NCBI RefSeq assembly: GCF_030689305.1
Contig: NZ_JAUYVM010000002.1
Location: 186,001-250,000, forward strand
DNA: 64,000 nucleotides
Direction of reading: 5' to 3'
DNA from: Vibrio penaeicida
Lineage (GTDB): Bacteria; Pseudomonadota; Gammaproteobacteria; Enterobacterales; Vibrionaceae
The stretch's first letter is position 1, and the number at the start of each line of letters is the position of its first letter. Made by a program: the position numbers and the translations under genes. This document shows, piece after piece, positions 45,185 to 55,356 of this stretch. The notes below the pieces were generated by a model. That model was not told the origin of the DNA and did not search any database. It worked only from the letters and a program-made list of their open reading frames with translations.

Positions 45185-45207
45185 AATCCCGAGCGTTGCT
45201 CGGGATT
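45185..45207 (-). terminator. Intrinsic terminator of the DUF3581 gene
   Basis: Stem AATCCCGAGC / GCTCGGGATT with a GTT loop, then TTTTA on the minus strand. Confidence 0.75.
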
Positions 45208-45232
45208 AAAGAAATTGAGTGCGAAATAGAGC

Positions 45233-45958
45233 TTAAGCGGCTTCGACTTGTGCGGCAATGAAGGCGTCTTTACGAGCATTAAAACGTTCGACTAAATCAT
45301 CGACGGCTTCTTTTTCATATGGTTTAAGACCAGACGCAACCATGCGTTTGACGCCTTTACCAACCACTTCACCATTTTCTGTAAAGCGGAAGTTAAGCGT
45401 TACCTGTCCGCGCTTGCCTTCAATATCAAACGTCGCACCTGCAAACTCGACAGAAGGTTCAGACAAATCGATACGATTGAACTCGACTTCCATGCTTTCA
45501 TACATGACGAGTGGACGTTTGCAATTAATCATCATTTGTTTGTCCTCCATGAGAGGCACCATGATGTGAGGAAAGTTCATGCCAGAAAACTGCACATAAG
45601 ATTTCGTCAGGCATTCAATGAACTTGGCGTCTGTCGATACATCACCTTCATGGTGCATGTGCAAATATTCTTTGCCATTTGCATCGACGAGCGCGCTTTC
45701 TGTTTTTCCTTTTTCCTCTACAGACAAGGCAATGCCTTCCGAAACCATTCCCGAAAAATCGAATCGCATTTTCTGGCTTACGCCTTCCTGGTTCAGCAGA
45801 ACGGCAAACAACAAATCGCCAGGAACACAGAAGCGCTTGTTATCTTCGTCATGGATTGGGTTGTAGTCGCCCGCCACTTTCTTAGCAAAATGACTTGCTT
45901 GCTGGCGAGTGAACTGAAATTGGTTGTCTTGGATTGAGAAATAAGGTGTTAGAAACAT
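45233..45958 (-). CDS. DUF3581 family protein (hotdog-like)
   Basis: 241 residues, matching the DUF3581 family of Vibrio, Shewanella and relatives. The N-terminal part QASHFAKKVAGDYNPIHDEDNKRF resembles MaoC/hotdog hydratases (the AGDYNPIH-D stretch), suggesting an acyl-thioester-binding fold. The ends are FNARKDAFIAAQVEAA. Cytosolic, function unknown. No operon partner; located just before the hut operon terminator. Confidence 0.8.
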   Translation of the reverse strand: MFLTPYFSIQDNQFQFTRQQASHFAKKVAGDYNPIHDEDNKRFCVPGDLLFAVLLNQEGVSQKMRFDFSGMVSEGIALSVEEKGKTESALVDANGKEYLHMHHEGDVSTDAKFIECLTKSYVQFSGMNFPHIMVPLMEDKQMMINCKRPLVMYESMEVEFNRIDLSEPSVEFAGATFDIEGKRGQVTLNFRFTENGEVVGKGVKRMVASGLKPYEKEAVDDLVERFNARKDAFIAAQVEAA

Positions 45959-46032
45959 AATTCACGGTTAATTACAAAAACTGCCGCGATTATATCCGAC
46001 ATTTATTGATAAATGGTCTATCCAGTGAAAAT

Positions 46033-46054
46033 TAACCTCCCCGAAGGGAGGTTA
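46033..46054 (-). terminator. Intrinsic terminator of the hut operon
   Basis: Stem TAACCTCCC / GGGAGGTTA with a CGAA tetraloop; ATTTTCAC follows on the minus strand. Confidence 0.7.
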
Positions 46055-46110
46055 TCTTATGGTTATGTGCGCAAAAAGACAGTTTGTTCAAATACCGTTC
46101 AAACAGTTTG

Positions 46111-47658
46111 CTATACCGACGCTAGCGTCTTTTCTGGCATCAGGTGGTTGTGAACAGCCAGTTTTAACAATGCGTTGGCTTGTTCAATATCTGGAGCAAA
46201 ATAACGGTCTTTATCGTAGAAAGACACCTTCTCTCTCAGAATATTCTTTGCTTCTTCTACGCGTGAAGAAGACTTCAATGGTGCACGGAAGTCTAGCCCT
46301 TGGGCGGCTGAAAGATACTCAACGGCAAGAATTCCTCGGGTGTTTTCTGCCATATCACGTAAGCGCCTGCCTGCAAACGTTGCCATAGATACGTGATCTT
46401 CTTGGTTAGCTGATGTTGGAAGGCTATCGATCGAAGCTGGATGGGCTAGGGTTTTGTTTTCACTCGCCAACGCCGCCGACGTTACCTGAGCAATCATAAA
46501 GCCCGAGTTTACACCGCCATTATCGACAAGGAAGGGCGGAAGCTTGCTCAATGCGCTGTCGATCAGTAACGCCATTCGACGTTCAGATAGGCTGCCTATT
46601 TCAGCAATCGCTAGCGCCAAGTTATCGGCTGCCATTGCAACAGGTTCTGCATGGAAGTTGCCTCCCGAAATGATGTCGCCGTCATCTGCAAAAACTAATG
46701 GGTTATCAGAAACCGCGTTAGCTTCAACTTGCAATGTTTCGGCGGAATTACGAATTTGCTGTAAGCATGCTCCCATAACTTGCGGCTGACAGCGCAGCGA
46801 ATATGGGTCTTGAACTTTTTCACAGTCGGTATGGGATTCGCCGATCTCACTGCTGTTATCCAGTAGGTATCGGTACGCTGCCGCGGCATCCATTTGGCTG
46901 CGGTGACCACGAACTCGATGAACACGAGGGTCGAATGGGCGGCGGCTACCTAACGCAGCTTCTACCGACATTGCACCACACACGGTTGCTGAGGCAAACA
47001 AATCTTCAGCAGCAAACAGGCCTTCCAACGCAAAAGCGGTTGAAGCTTGTGTACCGTTCAGTAGCGCTAACCCTTCTTTTGGTGCAAGGGTGATAGGTTC
47101 TAAACCTGCAATCTTCAGTGCTTCGATACCGGAGATGATCTTGCCATTGTGGCGCGCTTCACCTTCACCGAGCAATACGGTGCTCATGTGCGCCAGTGGT
47201 GCCAAGTCGCCAGACGCACCAACCGACCCTTTTTGAGGGACGCACGGGTAAACTTGCGAATTAACAAGCGTGATTAGCGCATTAATGACTTGCAGTCTGA
47301 TGCCAGAGTAGCCACGAGCCAAACTGTTGATTTTCAAAACCATCATTAGGCGAACGGTTTCATCGTGCATCAGTGTGCCGATACCCGCTGCATGAGAAAG
47401 TACAATACTCTTTTGCAGCACTTCGAGATCTTCTGGGGCAATACGCGTATTCGCTAAAAGACCAAAACCTGTGTTAATGCCATAAACGACTCGGTTTTCT
47501 GCAATTACTTCATTAACCACTTGAGTGCTTGCTTCGATACCCGGAATAGCCGATGGGTCGAGCGACAAGTTGACTGGCGCGCGGCTTACTTGGCGTAGCT
47601 GGTTTAAGCTGATGTTTCCTGGGTTTAGTTCTAAATTGATCATTGGTTTCTCACTCAT
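46111..47658 (-). CDS. hutH: Histidine ammonia-lyase
   Basis: 515 residues. Converts histidine to urocanate. The MIO prosthetic group precursor Ala148-Ser149-Gly150 lies in [14 protein letters not shown]; other conserved parts are [20 protein letters not shown] and [15 protein letters not shown]. The start overlaps the hutU stop (ATGA); an internal Met six codons in (MINLELNPG) has a better SD and may be the true start. Last gene of the operon. Confidence 0.96.
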   Translation of the reverse strand: MSEKPMINLELNPGNISLNQLRQVSRAPVNLSLDPSAIPGIEASTQVVNEVIAENRVVYGINTGFGLLANTRIAPEDLEVLQKSIVLSHAAGIGTLMHDETVRLMMVLKINSLARGYSGIRLQVINALITLVNSQVYPCVPQKGSVGASGDLAPLAHMSTVLLGEGEARHNGKIISGIEALKIAGLEPITLAPKEGLALLNGTQASTAFALEGLFAAEDLFASATVCGAMSVEAALGSRRPFDPRVHRVRGHRSQMDAAAAYRYLLDNSSEIGESHTDCEKVQDPYSLRCQPQVMGACLQQIRNSAETLQVEANAVSDNPLVFADDGDIISGGNFHAEPVAMAADNLALAIAEIGSLSERRMALLIDSALSKLPPFLVDNGGVNSGFMIAQVTSAALASENKTLAHPASIDSLPTSANQEDHVSMATFAGRRLRDMAENTRGILAVEYLSAAQGLDFRAPLKSSSRVEEAKNILREKVSFYDKDRYFAPDIEQANALLKLAVHNHLMPEKTLASV

Positions 47659-49337
47659 TTCAGGCGGCTTAGTTCTTCGTTTAGCATTGGCAGATCTAAT
47701 TTCTGCTCTTTCGCACAGTTCTTCGCGATGTCGTACCCTGCATCAGCATGGCGCATTACCCCTGTTGCTGGATCGTTATGTAATACGCGGGCGATACGCT
47801 CAGACGCATCATCCGAACCGTCACAACAGATCACCATACCGGAGTGTTGAGAGAAACCCATTCCCACGCCACCACCGTGGTGAAGCGATACCCATGTTGC
47901 ACCACCCGCCGTGTTCAACAAAGCGTTAAGCAGCGGCCAATCCGACACAGCGTCAGAACCGTCCATCATGCCTTCCGTTTCACGGTTAGGGCTGGCAACG
48001 GAGCCTGAATCTAAGTGGTCACGACCGATGACAACAGGCGCTTTTAGCTCACCGTTTTTCACCATTTCATTGAATGCTTGACCAAGACGTTCACGATCTT
48101 TTAGACCAACCCAACAGATACGCGCAGGCAAACCTTGGAATTGGATGCGTTCGCGAGCCATGTCCAGCCAGTTGTGCAAATGTGGGTCGTCTGGGATCAG
48201 TTCTTTGACTTTTTGATCGGTTTTGTAAATGTCTTCTGGGTCACCAGAAAGGGCCGCCCAACGGAACGGTCCAATACCTTCGCAGAATAAAGGTCGAATG
48301 TAAGCAGGAACAAACCCTGGGAAATCAAAGGCATTGTTTACGCCTTCTTCCAGCGCCATTTGACGAATGTTGTTGCCGTAGTCGAGTGTCGCAGCACCTT
48401 GGCTTTGCAAATCCAACATCGCTTGAACTTGAATAGCCATAGATTGTTTGGCGGCTTTCACTACACCTGCTTCATCTTCAAGGCGACGCGCTTTGGCTTC
48501 TTCCATTGTCCAACCTTGAGGAAGGTAGCCATTGAGTGGATCGTGTGCTGATGTTTGGTCGGTGACGACATCTGGCGTAATACCACGCTTAACCAATTCT
48601 GGGAAAATATCCGCCGCGTTGCCCAATAAGCCAACAGAGATAGGTGTGTCTGAGTCTTGGATCATTTGAAGTGCTTCATCAATGCTGGTGGCTTTTTTAT
48701 CGACGTAGCCAGTACGCAGTCGGTAATCGATGCGTGTTTCATCGCATTCTACTGCAAGCATTGAAAAACCGGCCATTGTTGCAGCTAGAGGTTGCGCACC
48801 ACCCATACCGCCTAATCCACCGGTGAGTACCCAGCGTCCTTTTGCTTGTCCATCGAAGTGTTTTTTAGCCACCGCAACAAACGTTTCGTAGGTGCCTTGA
48901 ACAATGCCCTGAGAGCCAATGTAAATCCACGAACCCGCTGTCATTTGCCCGTACATCATCAACCCCTCTTTATCGAGTTCGTTGAAATGTTCCCAGTTTG
49001 CCCAATGAGGAACGAGGTTGGAGTTGGCGATCAAAACACGTGGTGCATTTTTGTGAGTCGGGAATACCCCAACAGGCTTACCGGATTGAACCAGCAACGT
49101 TTGATCGTCTTCAAGCCTTTCCAGAACCTCGACAATTTTGTCGTAGCATTCCCAGTTACGAGCTGCACGACCAATGCCACCGTATACAACCAGCGCATGA
49201 GGATGTTCAGCAACATCAGGGTCAAGATTGTTCATTAACATGCGCAGCGGTGCTTCTGTTAGCCACGATTTCGCACGAAGTTTCGTTCCATGAGGGGCAC
49301 GAATGGTTCTTGTTGTATCGAGTCTTGGATCCGTCAT
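47655..49337 (-). CDS. hutU: Urocanate hydratase
   Basis: 560 residues, normal for the family. Converts urocanate to imidazolonepropionate using bound NAD+. Recognisable segments: [27 protein letters not shown] near the N-terminus, [28 protein letters not shown] and [28 protein letters not shown] is preceded by GGAG at 6 nt. It follows hutG after 88 bp; hutH overlaps it by 4 bp. Confidence 0.96.
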   Translation of the reverse strand: MTDPRLDTTRTIRAPHGTKLRAKSWLTEAPLRMLMNNLDPDVAEHPHALVVYGGIGRAARNWECYDKIVEVLERLEDDQTLLVQSGKPVGVFPTHKNAPRVLIANSNLVPHWANWEHFNELDKEGLMMYGQMTAGSWIYIGSQGIVQGTYETFVAVAKKHFDGQAKGRWVLTGGLGGMGGAQPLAATMAGFSMLAVECDETRIDYRLRTGYVDKKATSIDEALQMIQDSDTPISVGLLGNAADIFPELVKRGITPDVVTDQTSAHDPLNGYLPQGWTMEEAKARRLEDEAGVVKAAKQSMAIQVQAMLDLQSQGAATLDYGNNIRQMALEEGVNNAFDFPGFVPAYIRPLFCEGIGPFRWAALSGDPEDIYKTDQKVKELIPDDPHLHNWLDMARERIQFQGLPARICWVGLKDRERLGQAFNEMVKNGELKAPVVIGRDHLDSGSVASPNRETEGMMDGSDAVSDWPLLNALLNTAGGATWVSLHHGGGVGMGFSQHSGMVICCDGSDDASERIARVLHNDPATGVMRHADAGYDIAKNCAKEQKLDLPMLNEELSRLK

Positions 49338-49425
49338 CGGATACTCCTTTATGAATTCAGGTTATTGGGCAGACTGCTGCGAGCCTTTGTCACTTTCAGC
49401 GACTTATAGGGCATTGGCAAAGCCG

Positions 49426-50490
49426 TTAGGATTGGTTACGCGACATCGATGCCGCGATATCCCAACACAGCCGAGCGGCAAGCCTTGCGGTTTGACCGTC
49501 GATATCAAATCTCGGGTTGTATTCCGCAATGTCTGCAATTTTTAGTTTTTTATAGTTATTCAAAATTAATGAAAAATAGGGCGAGAAGATGTCCATACTC
49601 ACCCCTTTGGCTGCTGGTGCACTGACTCCTGGAGCAGTGGCAGCAGGGAAAACATCCAAATCGATGGTCAGATAAATCACATCGTTTTGGTCGATAAATC
49701 GTTGTAACTGAGTCAACTGCTTGGCTAGCGTACCCGCGCGCATTTGCGTGTCTTCGACATACCAAACCCCCAAATCGTCCGCGCGCTTAAATAGGGCTTT
49801 AGTGTTACTTGCTGCACTCACTCCTAGACAGGCATAGTTAAATGCCCAGCCTTGTTTTTGGCAGTATTGGTGGATTTGATTAAATGGCGTTCCTGAGCTG
49901 GGTTGGATGCTTTCTTTCGCGGTCGTTAATTCAGAGCCGCTCAGTTCAGAGCTATTGAAATCCAAACCGTTAGAATCGAATACTCTCAGGTCAAAGTGAG
50001 CATCGAAATTGATTATGCCGACTCGGGGAGGGGAGACGTCTCCGCTGGGATCAGGTTGTTCTTTTTGTTTCTGTTCTTTGATTAGAAATTTAGCCAACCC
50101 TAAGAAGGAAGCCCAAGCTATTTCATGCCCACCACCCAAGGTAACTGCTGGGGTGTGCTTAAGCGTGGAGGAAAGTACGTCTGCCAATGCATGTTGGCTC
50201 TGCTCTAATTGATCGCCTTCGCAAACAACCGTTCCACCATCAAATAACTGGGTGGTTTCGTGCCAAGCCATATTGGCCAGCGCTTCCCGAATTTTGTTTG
50301 GTGCCGCTTGTGCTCCGGTTCGACCTTTATTTCTTGCTACACCAGCGTCACACGCGAAACCTAAGATGGTGACGTCGCCTAAATTTGCATTATTTGGTGT
50401 GCCATGGCGGATGACATGATGAACCCGATGACCGAGCTCGCCGTCTTCTATGTCGTTTCGACCTTGCCACTCAAATCTTTGTTTAGACAT
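49426..50490 (-). CDS. hutG: Formimidoylglutamase
   Basis: 354 residues of the arginase/ureohydrolase family. Metal-binding motifs [17 protein letters not shown] and TIDLDVFPA are all present. It hydrolyses formimidoylglutamate to glutamate and formamide. The start is ATG 50490 ([13 protein letters not shown]), overlapping the end of hutI by 8 bp; upstream in-frame codons from 50538 lie inside hutI. Slightly longer than E. coli-type HutG because of an insertion around the [18 protein letters not shown] stretch. Confidence 0.92.
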   Translation of the reverse strand: MSKQRFEWQGRNDIEDGELGHRVHHVIRHGTPNNANLGDVTILGFACDAGVARNKGRTGAQAAPNKIREALANMAWHETTQLFDGGTVVCEGDQLEQSQHALADVLSSTLKHTPAVTLGGGHEIAWASFLGLAKFLIKEQKQKEQPDPSGDVSPPRVGIINFDAHFDLRVFDSNGLDFNSSELSGSELTTAKESIQPSSGTPFNQIHQYCQKQGWAFNYACLGVSAASNTKALFKRADDLGVWYVEDTQMRAGTLAKQLTQLQRFIDQNDVIYLTIDLDVFPAATAPGVSAPAAKGVSMDIFSPYFSLILNNYKKLKIADIAEYNPRFDIDGQTARLAARLCWDIAASMSRNQS

Positions 50491-51691
50491 GAATCCATTC
50501 TCCGTTGACGATACGAGCATGTAAGTGCTGGATACCAACTTGATAGCTCAGGTCGGCTGGGTGTTCGATGTTCCATACAGCGAAATCTGCATCAAAACCG
50601 ACTTGTATTTTGCCTTTTCGATCTTGTAAACCTAACGCTTGAGCAGCGTTAACAGTGACACCTCTTAACGTTTCCTCCGGCGTTAAATTGAATAAGGTGC
50701 AGGCCATATTCATCATGAGTGTTAAGCTGGCAAAAGGGGAAGTGCCAGGGTTTATATCGGTTGAAACTGCCATAGGGACTTGGTGTTGTCGCAGTAAATC
50801 AATAGGTGGTTTCTGAGTTTCACGCAGGAAATAAAACGCGCCGGGCAGCAAAGTAGCGACACATCCGGCGCTTGCTACTGCTTTTACTCCGGCTTCATCT
50901 AGATACTCTATGTGGTCTACCGAAAGTGCGCCATGCTGCGCCGCCAACGCGCTGCCACCTAAGTTACATAGCTGCTCGGTGTGCCCTTTGACTTTAAGTC
51001 CGTGCTTTTTGGCACTTTCAAAAACACGCTCAGTTTGCGCTAGGCTAAAACCAATGGACTCACAAAAAACATCCACCGCTGATGCCAACCCTTCAGTTGC
51101 CGCTGCCGGAATAATCTGGTTACAAACCAAGTCGATGTACGCATCGGGATTGTCACGGTATTCAGGAGGGACAGCATGGGCGGCGAGTAATGTGGTTTCT
51201 ACATGTACGTCGTATTGCTCGCCCAATAACTTAGCGGCACGCAACATCTTTAATTCGTCTTCGAGTGTAAGACCATAGCCAGACTTAATTTCAATCGCGG
51301 TTACACCGGAATTGAGCAACGCTTCCATTCTTGGGCGGGAAAGCTCAACTAACTCTTCAATGCTTGCTGCACGGGTGGCTTTCACAGTTGAAAGAATGCC
51401 TCCCCCTTGTTTGGCGATTTCTTCGTAAGGCACACCCGTTAAACGCATTTCGAATTCGTTCGCTCGATTACCTGCATATACCAAGTGGGTATGGCAGTCG
51501 ATAAGACCTGGTGTCACTAATTTATTTTGACAATCGATCGTGTCGGATTCAGGCACTTTCGCTGAGAATGAATCGCCAATGGCATCGATTTTTCCATCTC
51601 TGATCAGCACTGACGTCGAGGGGGAAACGGTGTAACCCTGTGTGCCAGCCACCATGGTGACCAATCTCGCGTTAATGAGTTTCCGAAGCAT
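50483..51691 (-). CDS. hutI: Imidazolonepropionase
   Basis: 402 residues, amidohydrolase superfamily: [15 protein letters not shown] (metal-binding HxH), [15 protein letters not shown] (metal His), [14 protein letters not shown] (metal Asp). Opens the imidazolone ring in the third step of histidine breakdown. The start is ATG 51691 ([11 protein letters not shown]), because the longer frame to 51754 passes through the operator region. First enzyme gene of the operon. Confidence 0.94.
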   Translation of the reverse strand: MLRKLINARLVTMVAGTQGYTVSPSTSVLIRDGKIDAIGDSFSAKVPESDTIDCQNKLVTPGLIDCHTHLVYAGNRANEFEMRLTGVPYEEIAKQGGGILSTVKATRAASIEELVELSRPRMEALLNSGVTAIEIKSGYGLTLEDELKMLRAAKLLGEQYDVHVETTLLAAHAVPPEYRDNPDAYIDLVCNQIIPAAATEGLASAVDVFCESIGFSLAQTERVFESAKKHGLKVKGHTEQLCNLGGSALAAQHGALSVDHIEYLDEAGVKAVASAGCVATLLPGAFYFLRETQKPPIDLLRQHQVPMAVSTDINPGTSPFASLTLMMNMACTLFNLTPEETLRGVTVNAAQALGLQDRKGKIQVGFDADFAVWNIEHPADLSYQVGIQHLHARIVNGEWIHV

Positions 51692-51713
51692 GATTTCATC
51701 TTTTGAATTTAAA

Positions 51714-51723
51714 TGTATATACA
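51714..51723. promoter_or_regulatory. HutC operator upstream of hutI
   Basis: TGTATATACA, a perfect palindrome matching the HutC-type sequence TTGTATATACAA, 23 bp before the hutI start. Repression by HutC and release by urocanate are expected. Confidence 0.75.
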
Positions 51724-51792
51724 AATAAATAGATGAATTAAGAAAACGGAGCAAGAGAGATGTTAGAAAAGTGTGATCATGGGAGTGAATTT

Positions 51793-51824
51793 GATGTGCT
51801 CAAACCGAAATGTCTGAGCACATC
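51793..51824 (-). terminator. Hairpin after hutC
   Basis: 10-bp stem GATGTGCTCA / TGAGCACATC with a 12-nt loop and only a weak T-tract. It could partly end hutC transcription or act as an attenuator. Confidence 0.4.
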
Positions 51825-51856
51825 AAGGGCGTAGATTGGGATAGGTAACTGTGCGG

Positions 51857-52567
51857 CTAAATATCGATTTTAGAGCTTAATTTATAGCGAGTGCCGGGGT
51901 GATAAAGCTGTGCAGAGCTGACTAGCTTATCTCCGCTCCACGTTCTTCTATTCAACAATAAACATGGCTCATAGTTTTTCAGTTCCAGCGCGTCCCTTAT
52001 GGTTACTTCGGGGTTAATCGCTTCTACCGTGTGTTCAATTGCACTCAGTGGGCAGTTGTCGGATAGATATTGATTTGGCGTGATGGTTGAAAAATCCTGC
52101 TTAAGGTAGTTAGGGGCATAGACAGCGTTCACCCAACGCACTTCAAGCTGAATGGGTGTTTTGTCTTCAAAGTGGATAATTTCACTGTAAAAAACGTCGC
52201 TACCTAACATAACGCCTAACTTTGTGGCAATTATGTCGTCTGCTTTAAGTGCTTTCTGAGTCAGCACTTGGCTGTGATATTGCTTCCCGCGAGAAGACAC
52301 TTCCTCAGCAATATTTCGAATATCGAGCAGGGGGGATTCGGCTTTCTCTTCTAGAGCACATACAAACGTGCCCAAACGAGGTGTGCGTTTGAGTTTACCT
52401 TCAGACACCAAGTCTCGAATGGCTTTGTTTACTGTCATTCGGCTCACTTCAAATTGCTCTGTGAGTTCGAGTTCAGTCGCGATTCTGTGACCTACAGGCC
52501 AATCACCTGAATCAATTTTTTCCTGAATGTAGCGTTTGATTTGTATATATAGCGGAGCGCCTGTCAT
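51857..52567 (-). CDS. hutC: Histidine utilisation repressor (GntR/HutC family)
   Basis: 236 residues: winged helix at 1-68 (PVGHRIATELELTEQFEVSRMTVNKAIRDL), then a UTRA ligand-binding domain (LEVRWVNAVYAPNYLKQDFSTITPNQYLS; SSAQLYHPGTRYKL). Represses hut genes; urocanate is the usual inducer. It precedes the hutIGUH block in the same orientation, and an operator-like sequence lies 19-30 bp upstream of its own start, so it may regulate itself. Confidence 0.94.
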   Translation of the reverse strand: MTGAPLYIQIKRYIQEKIDSGDWPVGHRIATELELTEQFEVSRMTVNKAIRDLVSEGKLKRTPRLGTFVCALEEKAESPLLDIRNIAEEVSSRGKQYHSQVLTQKALKADDIIATKLGVMLGSDVFYSEIIHFEDKTPIQLEVRWVNAVYAPNYLKQDFSTITPNQYLSDNCPLSAIEHTVEAINPEVTIRDALELKNYEPCLLLNRRTWSGDKLVSSAQLYHPGTRYKLSSKIDI

Positions 52568-52585
52568 GACTGCTTTCGTCCTTTA

Positions 52586-52597
52586 TTGACTATACAA
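52586..52597. promoter_or_regulatory. Putative HutC autoregulatory site
   Basis: TTGACTATACAA matches 10 of 12 positions of TTGTATATACAA, upstream of the hutC start. Confidence 0.4.
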
Positions 52598-52710
52598 ATG
52601 ATGCGCAATTTCCGTTCAGATAGCAAGTCAGCAACCTCACATTTTTTAACTATAGTGAGTCTACCGTACGTCAAGTGTATCGAAATTGAGACTCAAATAA
52701 GTGTTCAAAA

Positions 52711-52726
52711 TTCGATCAAAATCACG
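52711..52726. promoter_or_regulatory. CRP-like site upstream of aglE
   Basis: TTCGATCAAAATCACG resembles the TGTGA-N6-TCACA consensus (3/5 left and 4/5 right arms). It lies 12 bp upstream of the agl palindrome, a usual place for catabolite control. Confidence 0.4.
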
Positions 52727-52737
52727 CTTTAAATTAA

Positions 52738-52751
52738 CTTAAACGTTTAAG
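52738..52751. promoter_or_regulatory. LacI-type operator upstream of aglE
   Basis: CTTAAACGTTTAAG, a perfect 14-bp palindrome with central CG, as in LacI/GalR family sites. It lies 119 bp before the aglE start, and a LacI-family gene ends the operon, so it is the likely target. Confidence 0.6.
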
Positions 52752-52869
52752 GTTAATTAAATGTTAAGAAAAAAGCTTCTAACCTCGCCTTCTAATTTTT
52801 CCCTTTTAGGTAATGAGCTGGCTTTCTAGACATCAACCACGCTGAAAACACGTTAAGAGGGAACTTTAA

Positions 52870-54225
52870 ATGAAACGCTACCAAGTCCAGTTACTCGCTA
52901 CCGCAGTCGCGGCATCATTGTCTACAAGTGTATGGTCGCAAGATCTACTTTTTCCAGAAGGAGAAGGGTATTTCTCTTGGGATAATCTCAAAGCTTTTGA
53001 AGGGCTTAATCTAAAAGGGAAAACGGTAACGATGGCGGGACCTTTTTTGGCTCCGGAAGACACCAAAATACGTAATGTGCTCGCCTATTTTGAAAAAGCG
53101 ACGGGCGTGGAAGTTCAATATTCAGGCTCGGATGGCTTTGAACAACAAATCGTGATTGATACTCAAGCAGGTAGCCCGCCGAATATTGCCGCGTTCCCTC
53201 AACCGGGGTTGGCAGCGGACTTGGCGTCTAAAAATTTGCTGGTGCCGTTAGGTGATAAGTATTCAAACTATGTTAAAGAAAATTACGCTGCAGGTAATTC
53301 TTGGGTTGATCTGGGTACCTATAAAAATAAGGAAGGAAAAGAAGAGTTTTATGGGATCTTCTATAAAACCGACATTAAGTCTTTGGTTTGGTACTCCCCA
53401 GATAACTTTGAAGATGCAGGATATGAGACACCCAATTCAATGGAAGAATTGTTAGCGTTAACGGAACAAATGGCAAAAGACGGCAATACTCCTTGGTGTA
53501 TTGGACTTGGATCTGGTGGTGCAACAGGTTGGCCAGCGACCGATTGGGTGGAAGATCTACTGTTAAGAACCCAAAAACCGGAAGTGTACGACGGTTGGGT
53601 AAACAACAGCATTAAATTTAGCGATCCACGAATTATTGATGCCATTGAGAAGTTTGGTGCTTTTGCACTGAACGACAAATACGTGGCTGGTGGAAGCGCT
53701 TCTGTCGGCACAACAGATTTCCGCGACAGCCCTAAAGGCTTGTTCACTGTGCCAGCCAAATGCTTTATGCATCACCAAGCAAGCTTCATCCCAGCATTTT
53801 TCCCTAAAGGGACAGTTATAGGTGAAGATGCCGATTTCTTTTATTTCCCTTCTTATGAATCCAAAGACTTGGGTAACCCTGTTTTAGGTGCCGGTGTGGC
53901 TTATGCGGTAACAAAAGATTCTGCGGCGACACGCGCTGTGATGGATTACTTGTTAACCCCATTGGCGAATGAACTTTGGATGGCACAGGGTGGATTCCTG
54001 TCGGCACACAAAGGCGTCAATATCGCGACGTATGAAAACGACGCGCAGAGAAAGCAAGGTGCAATACTACTTAATGCGACCACTTTCCGATTTGATGGTT
54101 CTGACTTAATGCCGGGTGCTGTGGGTGCAGGTTCATTCTGGACGGGCATGGTGGACTACGTAGGTGGAGAGTCCGCTGAGAAAGTCACTAAGTCGATTCA
54201 GAAAAGCTGGGATGACATCAAGTAA
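52870..54225 (+). CDS. aglE: Alpha-glucoside-binding protein (AglE-like)
   Basis: 451-residue extracellular solute-binding protein (family 1) with signal peptide MKRYQVQLLATAVAASLSTSVWS. Conserved parts: FLAPEDTKIRNVLAYFEKATGVEVQYSGSDGFEQQI, AAFPQPGLAADLASK, LVWYSPDNFEDAGY. These resemble AglE of Sinorhizobium meliloti, which captures trehalose, maltose and sucrose. It is the first gene of the aglEFGAK operon. The start follows AAGAGGGAACTTTAA. Confidence 0.9.
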   Translation: MKRYQVQLLATAVAASLSTSVWSQDLLFPEGEGYFSWDNLKAFEGLNLKGKTVTMAGPFLAPEDTKIRNVLAYFEKATGVEVQYSGSDGFEQQIVIDTQAGSPPNIAAFPQPGLAADLASKNLLVPLGDKYSNYVKENYAAGNSWVDLGTYKNKEGKEEFYGIFYKTDIKSLVWYSPDNFEDAGYETPNSMEELLALTEQMAKDGNTPWCIGLGSGGATGWPATDWVEDLLLRTQKPEVYDGWVNNSIKFSDPRIIDAIEKFGAFALNDKYVAGGSASVGTTDFRDSPKGLFTVPAKCFMHHQASFIPAFFPKGTVIGEDADFFYFPSYESKDLGNPVLGAGVAYAVTKDSAATRAVMDYLLTPLANELWMAQGGFLSAHKGVNIATYENDAQRKQGAILLNATTFRFDGSDLMPGAVGAGSFWTGMVDYVGGESAEKVTKSIQKSWDDIK

Positions 54226-54296
54226 AGCGATTATTCCAATAGAGCCATTAGGTCAACAGACCTAGGTTAGCGACCAAGTGTCACTAACTGCCAATA

Positions 54297-54321
54297 AGGG
54301 CGTAGCAATGAGCTTCGCCCT
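54297..54321 (+). promoter_or_regulatory. Intercistronic stem-loop after aglE
   Basis: AGGGCG-T-AGC / GCT-T-CGCCCT with a 5-nt loop, no T-run. Probably protects the aglE message or reduces read-through, as is common after binding-protein genes. Confidence 0.5.
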
Positions 54322-54354
54322 AACCATTCAATTTCTACGTTATGGAGAACGATT

Positions 54355-55356
54355 TTGATCGATCAACTCCTAGATTCTCTGTTTGCCATGCTTGTTGCGG
54401 TAATAGCATCGATTGCTTTTTACTACACGGCGTATTTTGGCTTAGAGAAAGCTTTATCCAGTAAGCACTTACAAGGTGAGGAAAAGCGAAAAAAGGATCA
54501 GCTTAGGCTTAAGCTGCAACCCTTTATTTTTGTCGGCCCTGCTTTGCTATTGCTGCTTATATTTCTCGTTTATCCCGTTGTGGAAACCCTGCGTTTGTCT
54601 ATGTATGACCGCACGGCAACGGACTTCGTCGGGTTGAGTAATTACAGCTGGGCATTCGGGGATGAAGAATTCTCTCAAGCCATCTTAAACAATCTGCTTT
54701 GGTTGATATTAGTGCCTACGCTAAGCACGTTTTTTGGCTTGGTGATTGCCTACCTTTCCGACCGAATATGGTGGGGGCAGGTAGCCAAGACATTAATTTT
54801 CTTACCTATGGCTATTTCATTTGTTGGTGCCAGCGTCATTTGGCGATTTGTATACGACTACCGAGGCGCCGACAGCGACCAAATTGGGCTATTGAATGCC
54901 ATCGTCGTGGCGTTAGGGGGAGAACCTCAAGCATGGATCGCCTTGCCATTTTGGAACAACATTTTGCTCATGGTCATTCTAATCTGGATTCAAACTGGAT
55001 TCGCCATGGTGCTGTTAGGTGCGGCAATGAGAGGCGTGTCTGAGGAAGTACTCGAAGCAGCAAAACTCGATGGTGCGAACGATTTTCAAATTTTTGTCAA
55101 AATTCTGGTGCCTCAAATTATACCGACCATCTTGGTCGTGTGGACCACCATTACCATTCTTGTTCTCAAGGTCTTTGACATCGTTCTTACCATGACCAAC
55201 GGTCAGTGGGATACCGAAGTGATGGCCAACCTCATGTTCGATTGGATGTTCAGAGGGGGAGGGGATTTCGGCAAAGGAAGTGCAATAGCCGTTGTTCTTA
55301 TGGTAGCGGTCATTCCCGTTATGTTGTGGAACATTAAGAAGGCAAGGGAAGAGTGA
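54355..55356 (+). CDS. aglF: Alpha-glucoside ABC permease (AglF-like)
   Basis: 333 residues, MalF-type permease with about seven or eight helices; the EAA loop is EEVLEAAKLDGANDFQIFVKILVPQIIPTI. The start is a TTG at 54355 with GGAG 9 nt before it; the nearby ATG at 54342 is out of frame. N-terminal extension of about 55 residues with an extra helix, normal for AglF. Partner of AglG; co-transcribed with aglE. Confidence 0.9.
   Translation: MIDQLLDSLFAMLVAVIASIAFYYTAYFGLEKALSSKHLQGEEKRKKDQLRLKLQPFIFVGPALLLLLIFLVYPVVETLRLSMYDRTATDFVGLSNYSWAFGDEEFSQAILNNLLWLILVPTLSTFFGLVIAYLSDRIWWGQVAKTLIFLPMAISFVGASVIWRFVYDYRGADSDQIGLLNAIVVALGGEPQAWIALPFWNNILLMVILIWIQTGFAMVLLGAAMRGVSEEVLEAAKLDGANDFQIFVKILVPQIIPTILVVWTTITILVLKVFDIVLTMTNGQWDTEVMANLMFDWMFRGGGDFGKGSAIAVVLMVAVIPVMLWNIKKAREE

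Larger units (their letters stand above)
52568..52869. other. hutC/aglE divergent promoter region
   Basis: 302 bp containing, from left to right, the HutC-like site, a CRP-like site (52711-52726) and the palindromic agl operator (52738-52751). No gene. Confidence 0.6.

Noticed and set aside
48360..49238. Several long plus-strand frames opposite hutU.
   Set aside because: They are antisense shadows of a fully recognisable urocanase gene.
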